Shown in pieces: positions 32,136-44,307 of a DNA stretch of 64,000 bases; position 1 is the first letter of the stretch; each line of letters begins with the position of its first letter. A program made the position numbers and the translations under genes. The DNA lies in assembly GCA_946902985.2 (NCBI GenBank), contig OX336396.1:238096297-238160296 (forward strand), written 5' to 3'. The notes below the pieces were generated by a model, which saw only the letters and a list, made by a program, of their open reading frames with translations, was not told the DNA's origin and made no database searches. The stretch comes from Meconema thalassinum. Lineage: Eukaryota > Arthropoda > Insecta > Orthoptera > Tettigoniidae.

Positions 32136-32437
32136 CAATCTGCACACAGCATGAATGGGTGTGTCGTCTACCAAACTGTCAGGCTAGTTTACGCCCCATC
32201 CGTTGTCTGCCGATGTCATGGCTATATTTCTATTTTTCTTTTCGTTAAAATATGTAGCCTATGCTCCATGCAATGTCGTAGCCAGTCCACCTAATTTAGT
32301 ATGCTCTTTAATTTACCAATTCTGTTTGATCCACTATTTAGTGAGACATTGGCTATGATTATCAGTTCTGTTTGAAAGATGTGAAGACAGTCGAGGTTCT
32401 TTGTATTGTTTCTTAGACCCCTAGCTTTATTGTTACT

Positions 32438-32575
32438 CACTCGTTGCGCAGTGGCTATAATTCTTGGTTGTCTTGAGGTCCAGGTTCGATACCCGGCTCT
32501 GCCAAAATATTTAATTCTGGTCGGAGGACTGGAACGGGGAATTAGCCTCCTGAGGCAAAACTGAGAAACAGTTAT
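32438..32575 (+). mobile_element. SINE-B head, plus orientation
   Basis: TCGTTGCGCAGTGGCTATAA (A box), CAGGTTCGATACCCGGCTCT (B box), then GGAACGGGGAATTAGCC, directly upstream of the LINE remnant. Confidence 0.65.
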
Positions 32576-32576
32576 A

Positions 32577-34075
32577 CAGAGTTCCTACCCGAAGGTTGGA
32601 CGTTTGCTGTGATTTATCCCCTCCACAATAAAGGAAGTAAGACTGACCTCAACAATTATAGGGGTGTTTCCTTGTTACAAATTACCTACAAGATCCTCTC
32701 CGTAGCTTTGCTCAATACAGTCACTGCACAGTTAGACTCACAAATAGGTGAATACCAGGCTGGTTTCCGTATGACTAGATCTTGCACGGAACAGATGCAC
32801 AATCTTAAGACAGTTCTCACCTACACGAACCGAGGTCGACATCCCTGGGTGGTGGCCCTAATAAATTTTCAGAAAGCTTATGACTCTGTGGACAGAGATA
32901 CCCTTTTCTCCATACTACTGGAATTTGGTCTGGATGGGAATACCCTACGATTAATCCAAGCCGCTCTGAGAAACACAACGTCCAAGGTTAGGTTCAGAGG
33001 TGAGCTATTCGAAACCTTTCCAATCAGAACAGGAGTTTGACAGGGTGATGGTCTCTCCTATATTCTCTTCAACTGTGTACTGGAATATCCCATTAGGGAA
33101 TGGATAACGAAGCTAGCACCGGGATATAGACTGAAGCTTGGTTACGAGAGAGACATCCTCTTCGTCCCGTGCCTAGCCTTTGCTGATAACCTCATTCTTC
33201 TGGCAGATAATATAGAGGAGGCTACTTTCAACTTGCAGAGTCTTTACAGTGTAGCGGTTAAGATTGGTTTGAAGATCAACATCCAGAAGACTGAATTTAT
33301 GACCAATATCAAAGAGACCCCTTCTAATATTCCTCTCACAGACACTACCATACGAAAGGTACCTGCAGTTAAGTACTTAGGAGACTGGATTTCTGCGAAT
33401 CAGAGCGAGAACATAGCCAAAGATGCCAGATGTACCAAGTTTGAAAGAGCTTATAATTCTCGTTGTAGTATCTATTCATCTAAGTGCCTCTCCAAGAACC
33501 TCAAACTCAGACACTATAACTCGGTCGTCAAGCCTTCTGTTCTGTATCCTTCTGAGTGCCTTGCAATGACCAGAAAGCGTCCACTCAGAAAACTGGAGTT
33601 AAAATAGAGGAAGATCCTGAGGAGGATATTAGGTCCAATTAGAGAGTAAGGGGGCATTTACAGAATCTACCATAATGATGAATTGTATGAACACCAGGAG
33701 GACATCATCACGTCTATAAGGAAAAGACGCCTGGCCTTTTATGGACACTTGGCACGTCTGGATTCTGAAAGACTCATCAACACAGTATTCACAGTAACAG
33801 GAAGAGGCAGGGCTTCTAAGAAGAAATGGATTGCGTCAGTTAAGTCAGATATGGAACAACTAGATATCCCACTGGAACAAACTCGTGACCGTCTCATATT
33901 TCATCAGATCATCCGACAGGTCGTTTTCCCACGTCCCTTACAAGTAAGAAGACTACAGGAGCTAAGTGGACAGAAGAAATAAGACCGACTCATAGTCAGA
34001 AAATGAGGGACTATTGGAACAAGAAGAAAACAACGACTTTACCGAAGAGTGGATACGAGCCCCATGGTCCCAAGT
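32577..34075 (+). pseudogene. LINE reverse transcriptase to 3' end, multiple stops
   Basis: One frame covers NNYRGVSLLQITYKIL, GEYQAGFRMTRSCTEQ and motif A NFQKAYDSVDR. A TGA follows the TGV motif near 33040. Next come FADN instead of FADD (near 33180), then AVKYLGDWIS. A stop lies at about 33605, and RKRRLAFYGHLARLDSERL precedes a final stop near 33980. Both the stops and the Asp-to-Asn change in the catalytic motif make it dead. The 3' UTR (AGTAGGCCTAAACGATAAAG) resembles those of the 9.0 and 11.8-kb copies, so they belong to related families. Confidence 0.9.
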
Positions 34076-34124
34076 AGGCCTAAACGATAAAGAAAGAATA
34101 AGGAAAGGAGAGTAGGTGACCGGC

Positions 34125-34340
34125 TTCTGGAAAATTGTCACAAAATTCTCACCTCAGCCATCCTAGAAGTGGTTTTTCGTGGTTTCCTACTTCTACTCCA
34201 GATGAAGTATGGTTCTTAAATTAAGGCCACAGCCATCTCCTACCCAAATCTTAGCTCCAATCACACGTTATCAGATTCCACACACACCCAAGTACACGAG
34301 GCTGCATGACCACGATACCGTAAAGCCTCAAAATGAATCA
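34125..34340 (+). mobile_element. SINE-B and SINE-A fragments
   Basis: TCAGCCATCCTAGAAGTGG and GGTTTCCTACTTCTACTCCA (SINE-B body), then CACACACCCAAGTACACGAG (SINE-A tail). Confidence 0.6.
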
Positions 34341-34790
34341 TCAAATTTAATGTGTGAGACTTGATACCTTTGTACTATGATTCTATCGACGCATGCTTTG
34401 ACGTTCTTGCACAAAATAAGGAACACAAAAATTGAAGTTATATTTTTATTTTAATATATATTCCCGTATTTATAATGCGTATTGAGTGATTGAAAAAATC
34501 CTTGTTGCACGCGATAGTCTTCAAACTAGAATCGCCATGATGATCACCAATAACCTTTATGAGATTATTATTAATCGTATTTTCCTTATAGACGTGATAA
34601 TGTTCTCCTGGTGTTCATACGATTCATCATTATGAGATGACACACCAAGATGATGAACATTCTTGAAGAATTTATTTCGTTTCTCTAGCGTACTTCAAAT
34701 TGTGCGATATTAATCTAAAGATAGGTGAAAGTTGGAGAAACAGTTCTACAATAATAAATAAAGGAGATCATCTGGAAAATTAACAAATAA
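34341..34790. other. no gene seen
   Basis: AT-rich, no frame. Confidence 0.4.
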
Positions 34791-34791
34791 A

Positions 34792-35457
34792 ATAGTACGG
34801 GTCCACTGTCGGTACATTAATTTTTTTGCGTGCTTTAAATTCGGTCCACTGTTGGTACACTCATTTCTTTTGTAAGTTTTAAATTCGGCCACTGTTGGTA
34901 CACTCATTTCTTTTGTAAGTTTTAAATTCGGCCCACTGTTGGTACACTCATTTCTTTTGTAAGTTTTAAATTCGGCCCAATGTTGGTACACTCATTTCTT
35001 TTGTAAGTTTTAAATTCGGCCCACTGTTGGTACACTCATTTCTTTTGTAAGTTTTAAATTCGGTCCACTGTTGGTGCACTCATTTCTTTTGTAAGTTTTA
35101 AATTCGGCCCACTGTTGGTACACTCATTTCTTTTGTAAGTTTTAAATTCGGCCCACTGTTGGTACACTCATTTCTTTTGTAAGTTTTAAATTCGGCCCAC
35201 TGTTGGTACACTCATTTCTTTTGTAAGTTTTAAATTCGGTCCACTGTTGGTGCACTCATTTCTTTTGTAAGTTTTAAATTCGGCCCACTGTTGGTACACT
35301 CATTTCTTTTGTAAGTTTTAAATTCGGCCCACTGTTGGTACACTCATTTCTTTTGTAAGTTTTAAATTCGGCCCACTGTTGGTACACTCATTTCTTTTGT
35401 AAGTTTTAAATTCGGCCCACTGTTGGTACACTCATTTCTTTTGTAAGTTTTAAATTC
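34792..35457 (+). repeat. 44-bp minisatellite, about 15 units
   Basis: Unit blocks CGGCCCACTGTTGGTACACT and CATTTCTTTTGTAAGTTTTA. Units with CGGTCCACTGTTGGTGCACT recur at about every fourth position, indicating higher-order amplification. Because 44 is not a multiple of 3, the frames through it (KTYKRNECTNSGPNL) rely on shorter variants and are not genes. Confidence 0.95.
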
Positions 35458-35639
35458 TATTCCATTCTTTACAAAACTCTTGAAAGCTAGAGCTATCCAA
35501 ATGTTGTACAAAATAGTATAATATTTCCACAACAAAGCTGCTCCAAACTTGGTGACTTTGGATTTCGGAAAATTGTATTTCCCCACAGAACTTGCTCTTA
35601 TTTCTCAAACAACCTGTGTACTAATTTTCAGCAAATCGT

Positions 35640-35885
35640 CTAGGTTCTCACCTCAGTCATCTTGACAGTGATTTTTCTTGGTTTCCCCAATTCTATTCAA
35701 GGCAAATGCCAAGATGGTTCCTGACATAAGGCTGTCTCCTTTCGAATTACAAATGAACACACTAGTACAGACATCACATCAACACATGTTATGAAACAAA
35801 TCATAGGCCCTACACACACACACCCGACTACACGAGGATAAATGGCCGCGACGTCGCAAGTCCCTAAATGAATTATCAGCTACTG
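35640..35885 (+). mobile_element. SINE-B and SINE-A fragments
   Basis: CACCTCAGTCATCTTGACAG then CACACACCCGACTACACGAGG and GGCCGCGACGTCGCAAGTCC. Confidence 0.55.
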
Positions 35886-35984
35886 TGTGCAGGTGGCAAA
35901 CAAAGCTATTTAAAGTGATAAGTAGTTCGATTTGAACAGATGAGCTTCATGAATAGAATCTCAGTCGAGACCAATGGCTTTGCC

Positions 35985-36357
35985 CAAAGCGACCCAATAG
36001 CGACTAATGGTTTCGTCCAGACAGTGGTCTAACACAGTAGCGATCAATGATTTCCTCCACACATTGGTTTAACACAGTAGAGACAGATGGTTGTATTCTA
36101 ACAGTGGTCTAACCCAGTAGAAACCAATGGTTTCGTCCAGACAGTGGTTTAACACAGTAGAGACCAATGGTTTCGTTCAGGCAGTGGTTTAACAGAGTAG
36201 ATACCAATGGTTTAGCCCAGACAATGGTCTAACCCAGTAGAGGCCAATGGTTTCGTCCAGACAGTGGTTCAACAGAGTAGAGACCAATGGTTTCGTTCAG
36301 ACAGTGGTTTAACACAGTAGAGACCAATGGTTTCGTCCAGACAGTGATCCAACCCAG
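35985..36357 (+). repeat. 40-bp minisatellite, second array
   Basis: Units with GTGGTTTAACACAGTAGAGA then CCAATGGTTTCGTCCAGACA; same family as 6140-6490 but more diverged. Followed by AATGGCTTTAGGGGAGTGCA, the flank seen after the first array. Confidence 0.9.
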
Positions 36358-36726
36358 GGGAGTGAAGTTTCGCCCTGAAAATGGCTTTAGGGGAGTGCAT
36401 TTAAGTGAAGTTGGCAGCATTGCGTGAACCAAGCCTTATTCAATACAGCGACTATTGTTTTCGTGATTTTATTACTGCAATGTTCAAACGTTGATAGTGT
36501 CCTTATTAAAATGTAATGTGGTGTTCTCTGAACGCAGTTAGCCTCAATAACATGGCCCAGTGTAAACAACTTCTAGGAGTAATACAAACAACATTACTAA
36601 TTATTGAAACTCGGATACTTAACGCTTGCGAGTGCTCTCTAACTACAGGGTGGCGCACATTGTCCAAACTCAGTACATGTCACGTTTTCGTTTTCCAACT
36701 TTATTAACCTTATTAGTGCTGAGTTT
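36358..36726. other. no gene seen
   Basis: Flanking repeat sequence and unique AT-rich DNA. Confidence 0.4.
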
Positions 36727-37207
36727 TGGCAGCTTCGGTGGCGTAGTTGGTAGCATGCTGAGTTTCTATGCCCAAGGTCACGGATTCAAACCCGGTCGAA
36801 GTCGTCGGATTTTTTAAGAGCGTTATAAATCCCTCAGTATGCCTTCCTTCGGAGGGGAAGTAAAGCCGGTGGTCCCATGTCATAGATTTATAGCTTGATA
36901 AAGAACCTTCCACTAATTACACTTCTGTGAAGCTAAATTATAGTTAGATTTGAGTAACGCTCTTAGGTTCCAACGTTCGTCGCCAAGAGCTGACAGCGGT
37001 GGCATCTAGAAACCATGTTCAGAACTACTTCGTCGTTGACGGTGGCGTTTGGTAGCAAATGTTGGAGCTACTTGAAAATCGAATGTCTGCAGTACTTACT
37101 TGAATTAGAAACAGATAAGACACACTAATACAGCCATCGTAATTAACACCGGTTATCAGACGGATTCTACACACACCCAAAGTAGCCTACACGGGGCTAC
37201 ATGACCA
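36727..37207 (+). mobile_element. SINE-A, 5' part, split by a DNA element
   Basis: Head GGCAGCTTCGGTGGCGTAGT, B box GGATTCAAACCCGGTCG. The copy stops at GGGCTACATGACC and resumes at 38853 with GACTGCGTTGTCGCAGCCCC to about 38907. Confidence 0.85.
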
Positions 37208-38852
37208 TCTGCCATCGTAATGTACAGGCCGTAAGGCTCTTACTGTGACGTCACGCCTAGGGTCGTTATAGTCACAGCAGCAAGTCAGATAGCTCCCTTC
37301 ACACGCAGTCTCTTCAAACCTAATATAAATTACGCTCCCACTTCAAGACGTAGAAAAATAGCAAAGCTATTTAGGGCTGATTGGCACTTCCATCCGTTAC
37401 CACTACATACGCCTAATTATCGCTCCGCTTGTTCGGATCCGGCCGATGTAGCTAGCATTTTGAGAGTGAACAAAATGGTACATTGCCGGTACATTTACTA
37501 GGACGTTGAAACACACAAACAGGGCTAAATTGCAGTATTTTGACGTCGAGAATAAGATCTATCCTTGGCCATTTTCTCGTTGTTCACCGCTTTGAAAAGG
37601 TTTATGGTAGATGCCTGAGAAAACCCCACATCACTCTTGGCTATTCAACAGATCACGTCCTAAACTGCTCGTGGATGACAAAGCACAATGTAACCTATCT
37701 CTAACTGTAATCAATGCACAGGCCACCCTCAAGGTGACTTAACAGGTTCTATCCTAACAGCACTTATTTTCTATGGCTCAATCTAACTTCTTTCTTGTAT
37801 CAGGAATTTACAATGGGTTGTAATTTTGAAATCAGTTATCAATAACCTACAGTACATACACCAGGTGCTAACAATCCCAATAATGTAAATACAGTAGCCT
37901 ACACAAATGCTGCCACGAAAACATTACCATATTCACTTGAGCTTGATCGAGAGACCATTCTCACAAATAATGTAACTTGGACTGACTTCAGTAGATACTG
38001 AATACTGGATATCGCTTCTCTGATTTACATACGGTAAGTAACTTAACCTCAGCATTATCATATTAGAAATGTTTCCAGTCCTAGCATAGGCTGAAGTTTG
38101 GGAACTTCTTGCAATGATTGAAATCATATTAACTAACAACCTACCATCAAGGCGATTAGCTCTTGTCTCCCGAAGAATGGTATCTTACTTTCAGGGAAAT
38201 GTTAACAAACACTCTTGTATTCCTCGTAATGAACAAATAATTTCTAGGAATGCTGTGTATGCATTGCTTTCTTAAATTTTCGTGGTGGGGAAGGAGAAGC
38301 AAGCCATATTATAATTTCTTTCATAATACCGGTAGTTGCTATAAACAAACTTTTGACATACCTGCGACCTGTGTATGCATTGCTTTCTTAAATTTTCGTG
38401 GTGGGGAAGGAGAAGCAAGCCATATTATAATTTCTTTCATAATACCGGTAGTTGCTATAAACTTTTGACATACCTGCGACCTGGGAAGGAGGTTTCCTGT
38501 ACTAACAACATTTTATTACCATCCAAATAACCTTGTATGAGTCGAAATAATAAGTGATATAGAGGTCCTAACTAAAACATAACCTTCTGTGTGATGACAA
38601 ACATGCAACGCAAAATTTGCGTAGATACAATAACCTACCTACAAAATGAACATTTGTTTCAGAAAATAAATAATCCTCATTCTGGATGACGTAAGTAGAA
38701 GAGTTCTCAAGTATCACTTTTCACGCAGATACTCATTCATAAAAGAAATAAACAACACAGCACAAAGCAAAATGGTCGCCATCTCTACCCCTACCGATCA
38801 GCTGATCAATCGTTAAGAGTCGCTGCATGATGGCCTGTACATTACGATGGCA
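37208..38852. mobile_element. 1.6-kb TIR element inserted in SINE-A
   Basis: CTGCCATCGTAATGTACAGG at the left edge is exactly inverted at the right edge (about 38830-38850), giving at least 22-bp TIRs. It sits inside SINE-A, whose sequence resumes directly after. No transposase is visible, so it is non-autonomous; the target duplication is unclear (TGAC near both edges). Confidence 0.75.
38253..38482 (+). repeat. tandem duplication, unit about 117 bp
   Basis: TGTGTATGCATTGCTTTCTT to CATACCTGCGACCTG occurs twice almost perfectly; the second copy lacks four bases (ACAA). Confidence 0.92.
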
Positions 38853-38934
38853 GTGAGTGACTGCGTTGTCGCAGCCCCTAAACTGAGGAACGAACCAACC
38901 ATTTATCCATTCGCAGTACAAAAACTGTGTTGTT

Positions 38935-39138
38935 GTTTGAGTCTTCAGTCTTTCGACTGGTTTGATGCAGTTCTCCATGCTTCCCTCTCATGAGCTAATC
39001 GTTTCATCTCTACATAGCTACCACACCTGACATCCGAGGCGATCTGTTTACATATTCTAAACTTGGTCTACCCCTACAGTTCTTGTCCTCGACCCTTCCT
39101 TCTATAACAAAGCTTGCTATTCCGGGGCGTCTTAGTAT
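38935..39138 (-). pseudogene. LINE 3' piece, left of the gypsy insertion
   Basis: Minus-strand 3' end of the LINE whose RT lies at 60753-61332. GTCTTTCGACTGGTTTGATG and CTTGCTATTCCGGGGCGTCT are typical of this family's 3' region. The sequence reads straight on across the gypsy element, from CGTCTTAGTAT to GTGTCCTACCAACC. Confidence 0.7.
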
Positions 39139-39821
39139 TGTTACGTGCCACCCCCCTAGTGACACTTTTTGTTAACTGGATTACGGTGGGTTGAAGAGCA
39201 CAAACACAGGTTGTTCCTTTAAATTAAATAATTAACTTTATTGGGGCCAGAAAGATACAGCCACTCATCAGCAAATGCAAACAATTAGAACCTTACTCCA
39301 GTTTCCTCAAGTCTCTTCCTTGAGCGCTCTTGGCCCTTTCACTTGTCAACAAACCACAGAAGTTAAACCGTCTTAATGAGTACGGTGGCCTTGACAGAAA
39401 CTACCTGCTCCACTTCCTCATGTTCACCAACCACAGTTACTTACGATAATCCGCTACCCGCTGTTTCGCTGTCCACAAGCTGGGGAAACAATGTTACTGG
39501 ATTTCGTAACTCGCACGGCACTTCGTCTCCACACTTCTGTCGCACTCGCTCACAAACACACACCCACAGAAAACTCGGTCCCCTCACAGTTGAAGCCGCT
39601 TATATAGCAGGCTGGTGACTCAATGAATTCTAGAATCGTCCAGGGCACACGGCTTCTCGACAATTCCTTCACTGGTTCAGTCACGAATATTCTGGATCAT
39701 CCCATTGTCCTAGTAGCCCTGTTGCATAAGGCGCTCGCAATACATGAGGCAGGGCACAGCCCAGCCCTGGGGCAGTTGTGACTCATGCGGCGAGCGATGA
39801 CACAAACTCACAGCCGTAACA
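39139..39821 (-). repeat. gypsy 3' LTR
   Basis: 683 bp, TGTTACG...CGTAACA ends, matching 60066-60748 except at about 18 positions by eye. On the minus strand it has a TATATAAG box near 39600-39607 and an AATAAA at 39237-39242. Outer flank GTAT (39135-39138) equals GTAT at 60749-60752. Confidence 0.95.
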
Positions 39822-39834
39822 CCACCCCCTTCCT
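39822..39834 (-). promoter_or_regulatory. polypurine tract for plus-strand priming
   Basis: Minus-strand AGGAAGGGGGTGG lies directly against the 3' LTR, the expected primer for second-strand synthesis. Confidence 0.85.
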
Positions 39835-39858
39835 AAAAAGGCTGATCGTCCCGATCAA

Positions 39859-42800
39859 TCATTGGTCCGTCTGTGTCCCTCCGTAGGCTGCCAGGCGATC
39901 TCGATGCACGATCTTCATCTTCGCTCTCGGGCTCCGCTGGATCCTGTAGACGACATCGTTGATCCGTTTCACGACTCGGTACGGGCCCTCCCAGGACTTC
40001 TGCAGCTTGGGTGACAGGCCTTTCTTCCGTAATGGGTTGAAGAGCCAGACCAGGTCGTCCTCGTGGAATCCGCCGACATCCGTCTGCTGGTCGTATCGGG
40101 TCTTCATTCGGTCGGTCTCGATCCGCAGTTTCCTCCTCGCGAACGCGTGCACGTCCTCCAGTTGGTCGACCAGTTCTTGACAATACTGGCTTACCGGGAT
40201 CGGATCATTCCCAGGTCGGCCGAAGGCAAGATCGACAGGTAGACGGAGCTCCCTCCCAAACATGGCCCGGGCTGGTGTGCACCCGGTGGCTTCATGCACG
40301 GCGGCGCGGTAGGCCAGGAGAAATAGTGGAAGATGTTTGTCCGAATCCCTCTGGTGCTAGCTGACGACTACTCGGAGATGGTTCTCGATGGTGCGATTGA
40401 ATCGCTCTACCATCCCGTCGGACTGAGGGTGTAGCGGCGTTGTCCTTGTCTTCCGGATTCCCAGCAGCTGGCATAGGTTCTGGAACACCTGCGACTCGAA
40501 GTTCCTTCCTTGGTCGGAGTGCAGCTCCAGGGGTACTCCGTACCGGGTGACGAATTCCTTCACCAGGGTCTCTGCAATCGTCGCGGCTTCTTGGTTAGGG
40601 AGCACATACGCCTCCGGCCATTTGGTAAAGTAGTCGCTGACGACTAATATGTAGCGGTTCCCTGCCTCGCTTAACGGGAATGGCCCAGCAACATCGATGG
40701 CCACTCTCTCCATGGGGCCGCCCACGTTGTAGGTCTTCAGTGGACCCCGTCGTCTTCGTCCTGGGCCCTTGCTGGCTGCGCAATCGTGGCACCTCGCGCA
40801 GTGGTTCTCCACATCAGTTCGGCATCCGGTCCAGTAGAACCGCTCTCTCAGCTTCTCCAGGGTCTTCTTTATCCCTAGGTGTCCACCAGATGATCCTCCA
40901 TGGACTTCCTTCAGGACTTCCTCCGTCATAGCCTTTGGAACGACGACTTGTTCCCGAGATGTCTTCCCGTCGGTGCTCTCCCAGGTACGACAAATGAGGC
41001 CATCCCTCACAACCAACGAGTCCCACTGCGCCCAGTAAGACTTAAACTTTGGGCTGCAGTCACTCACAATGTTCCACCCGGGTCTGGGGACACAGGCCCT
41101 CTTCCATTCGGCTATCAGTCCCAGGTCATCATCTTCTGTTTGTGCCTGCGTGAAAGATTCGCGGCTCCAGTTCCCTTGAAGTTCCACAGTAGTCCATTGG
41201 CACTGTATCCCGGTGTTCTCCTCCCTCCTAGTACAGAAGGTGCAGTCTTCGGGGCACGGTCTTCGTGACAGGGCGTCGGCATTAGAATGCAACTGGCCTT
41301 TCCTGTGCTGGATCTCGAAGTTGTACTGTTGAAGCCTCTCTAACCACCGCGCGAGTTGACCCTCGGGCTGCTTGAAGTTCAGGAGCCACCGCAGGGATGC
41401 ATGGTCGGTCCTGATGAGAAATTTTTGCCCGTACAGGTACTTGTGGAAGTGTTCAATGGTCTTTACGATGGCGAGCAGCTCCTTCCTGGCGACGCAGTAG
41501 TTCCTTTCTGGCTTTGACAAGGCCTTGCTGAAGTAGGCCACTACTCTCTCCTCGCCGTCCACTATTTGCGACAGGATTCCCCCAATACCAAAGTCGCTGG
41601 CATCGGTATCGACGATGAACCTTGTTCCAGATCTGGGGTAGGCCAGAATAGGCGCGGTGCACAGAGCCTGCTTGAGTTGATCGAAGGCACTGTGGCATTC
41701 TGCTGTCCACGTGAAGAGTTGGTCCTTCTCAGTCAGTCGATGTAAAGGTTTGGCGATGTCGGGGAATCCTTTCACGAAGCGACGGTAATAAGTGCAGAGT
41801 CCCAGGAAGCTTCGTAGTTGGGACTTGTCCTTCGGAACTGGCCACTCCCTCACAGCTGCGGTCTTTCCTGGGTCGGTGCGCACCGCTTCCTCGGAGACAA
41901 TATGTCCAAGGTACTGGACCCGCTTCTGGAAGAGCTGACACTTCTTGGGGCTCAACTTCAGCTGGGCAGCCCGTAGCTTCATCAAGATCTCCTTCAGGTT
42001 GCTGTAGTGCTCCTCGAAGCTTTTTCCCAGAACGATGACGTCGTCTAGGTAGACCAGGCAGGTCTTCCAGTGTAGTCCCCACAGAATGGACTCCATTAGC
42101 CTTTCGAAGGTCGCAGGGGCGTTGCACAGGCCGAATGGCATGACGGTGAACTGCCAGAGCCCGCTGCCCACAGAGAACGCAGTTTTCTCGCGGTCCTTAG
42201 TGTGGACCTCCACCTGCCAGTAGCCACTCTTCAAATCCAAGGTGGAGAACCATCTCGACCCTGATATGGTGTCCAGGGTGTCGTCGATCCGGGGTAGAGT
42301 GTAGCTGTCCTTCTTCGTGACGTCATTCACCCGCCTGTAATCCACGCAGAACCTGGTGGAACCGTCCTTCTTCTTCACTAGCACGACCGGAAAACTCCAA
42401 GGACTATGTGATGGCTCGATCACCCCTTGCTCCTTCATCTCTTCTACCATCCGGTCGACTTCGGCTTGCTTGGCGAGCGGGACACGTCGGAATGGGGCCC
42501 TAATCGGTGCGCTGTCCCCAACGTCGATTCTGTGCTGGACCAAGCTTGTCCTGCCGAAGTCTTTGCTCCCCACGGAGAAGACGTCCTGGAATTCGCGTAG
42601 AAGGTCCTGAAGTTGGCGTGATTGTTCCTCGTCTAAATGGCCCTGGGTTCCTTGGTACAGCTTCTGTAGTTCTTCTGGCAGTGTGCGTCTTCTTCGGTTG
42701 TCCGTCTGCAGGTGTCCGTCAGTCGTATCTGTGATGCGGGCAATCCAGGTAACGGGCTCGCAGACTCCTAGGTTGGTGTCCCGGTGAACCGTTATGTCAT

Positions 42801-43460
42801 AGTCGTTCAGGTTGGACAGGCGGACGTACGGCCGAGACGTCGTGTTGATGAGAGTCTTGGCAACTAGCAATCCTTTTGTCTGGATGTCCTCATATTTTGG
42901 CTCGATGACAGCCGCCACTCCCTCAGCAGTTCCGTCGACAATTACGGCAGCGCTGACCTCCGTCCTGGTGGGAACGATGACGTCTTCTCTCAGCCTTACT
43001 CGTCGTGCGGTGATGGACTCGTGCGCAGGTTGCAAAGCAAGTTCCTCACCTCCGAAGTGCAGAGTGTTGGTACTCAGATCCAAGATGATGTTGTTCTGTT
43101 CCAGGAAGTCCAGTCCGATGATCACTTCATTTGATACGTCAGCCACAAGCACTGGATGCTTTATCGCCCGTCGACCAATGATGAACTCCAGTGATGCTTC
43201 GCCATGTACCGGTGCGGTCTCTCCGGTCGCGGTTATTAGCTGGAGGTTCCTTTGAGTGGGTTGCACTCTCCACTTCGGGATCACGGTGGGATTGACGATG
43301 GTCCTCGATGCTCCCGTGTCGATTAGCATGGGTCAGCTCTCTCCGTTGACGACTCCGTCGACCATCAGGCTGCTATTGTCCCTCCGTAACTTCGTCACAC
43401 GAACCTGGACTGCCGGGACTTGACGACTGTCACAAGCCAACCTTTGCCCCCCAAGGCTGG
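39859..43460 (-). pseudogene. pol: Ty3/gypsy Pol: protease, RT, RNase H, integrase
   Basis: Nearly complete minus-strand polyprotein in one frame. Protease LIDTGASRTIV is near 43320. RT carries RVPLAKQAEVDRMV, MPFGLCNAPATFERLM and the catalytic VYLDDVIV. RNase H has DTDASDFGIGG and TDHASLRWL. Integrase has the HHCC finger (HLGIKKTLEKL...CARCHDC) and catalytic Asp/Asp/Glu (AIDVAGPF, HSDQGRNFE, MVERFNR). The C-terminus ends VHRDRLAAYGG. Two nonsense codons break it: TGA at 43333-43335 just before the protease and TAG at 40357-40359 after the catalytic Glu. Pol lies in the -1 frame relative to Gag, with overlap near 43461, so -1 frameshifting is expected. Base composition is GC-richer than the surroundings. 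Confidence 0.95.
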
Positions 43461-44301
43461 CTAATACTCGTTTCCATGGGTCACGCGGTTTTCAGACGAC
43501 TGATTTCCCGTCGGATACCCTCGGCGGCGGCGATCACCGCAGTTCTTGCTCAGGTGGCCTTTCTTACCGCAGGTCCAGCAGGTCGGTAGTCCTCTTCCGG
43601 GCCGCCCCTCCGGTTGCCTTCCGGCTGTGTCGTTGCTGGTGGTGCCGCGACTATTGAAGAAACGGCTTAGCGCCTCCATTAATTCGTTGGCCAGGGGCTT
43701 GGTCTCGTTGGATTTTACTGGTTCGTCGACGTCCACTTGACGCACCCGCGCGTGCATTCTGGATCTGTTTTGCTGTCTCGAACTCAAGTGCGTGGCTCAG
43801 AGCATCTGTCAGGGTCTTATTGCGCGCGAGTCGCAGCGCCTGTTCAGTGTCCGAGTCCCGTAGCCCGTCGGTGAAAGTCTGCGTCGCTATCTGCTCCAGA
43901 AAGTCGGCCGGCGCTGTTGGGTAGGCGAGCCTTACGAGACGTGCGATGTCCATCTCGAACTCCTGCAGGGTTTCCGCGTTCTTCTGTACCCGGGTCCGGA
44001 GCTGCATCTGGTAGGCCTGCTGAAGATGGCTATCTCCATATCGGGACTCCATATGGGCGATCAGTGAAGCGTAGTCCTGGGATCCAGTCGGGATGGCCTG
44101 AAGGACGTTAAGGGCGTCACCTCTCAGCGCTACAATAAGAGCTGTAGCCTTTTCTGTGTTGTTCCAGTTATTTGTGGAACAGGCTGCCTCGAACTGACGT
44201 AAGTAGGTGCTCCACGGGACCTTTCCGTCGAAGGTTGGGGGCGTCACTCTGCTATGTCCCGTTCCTGATATTCCCGGTGCAACGGTGGGCGGGCGTTGGC
44301 G
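43461..44301 (-). pseudogene. gag: gypsy Gag, C-terminal part, frameshifted
   Basis: Continues the Gag begun at 59932, resuming left of the palindrome. The capsid-like part (PPTFDGKVPWSTYLRQFEAA, then MESRYGDSHLQQAY and DLEQ-type helices) is in one frame to about 43770. The nucleocapsid knuckle CWTCGKKGHLSKNC, with CCHC spacing near 43555, is in another frame, so a small indel lies near 43738-43760 (plus-strand CCCGCGCGTGC). Ends at a TAG overlapping the Pol frame. It would package element RNA if intact. Confidence 0.9.
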
Positions 44302-44307
44302 CAGCTC
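44302..44307. repeat. 6-bp target duplication, left copy
   Basis: CAGCTC here and at 59261-59266. The gag repeat at about 59444-59470 (TTGGCGCAGCTCGGCAACTT) shows the unoccupied site with a single CAGCTC. Confidence 0.93.

Noticed and set aside
39376..39618. Open frames within the gypsy LTRs
   Set aside because: They lie in LTR DNA on the strand opposite to the element's genes and lack homology; similar frames in both LTRs simply reflect LTR identity.
40595..43255. Multiple long plus- and minus-strand frames overlapping pol
   Set aside because: Shadows of the GC-rich pol frame.
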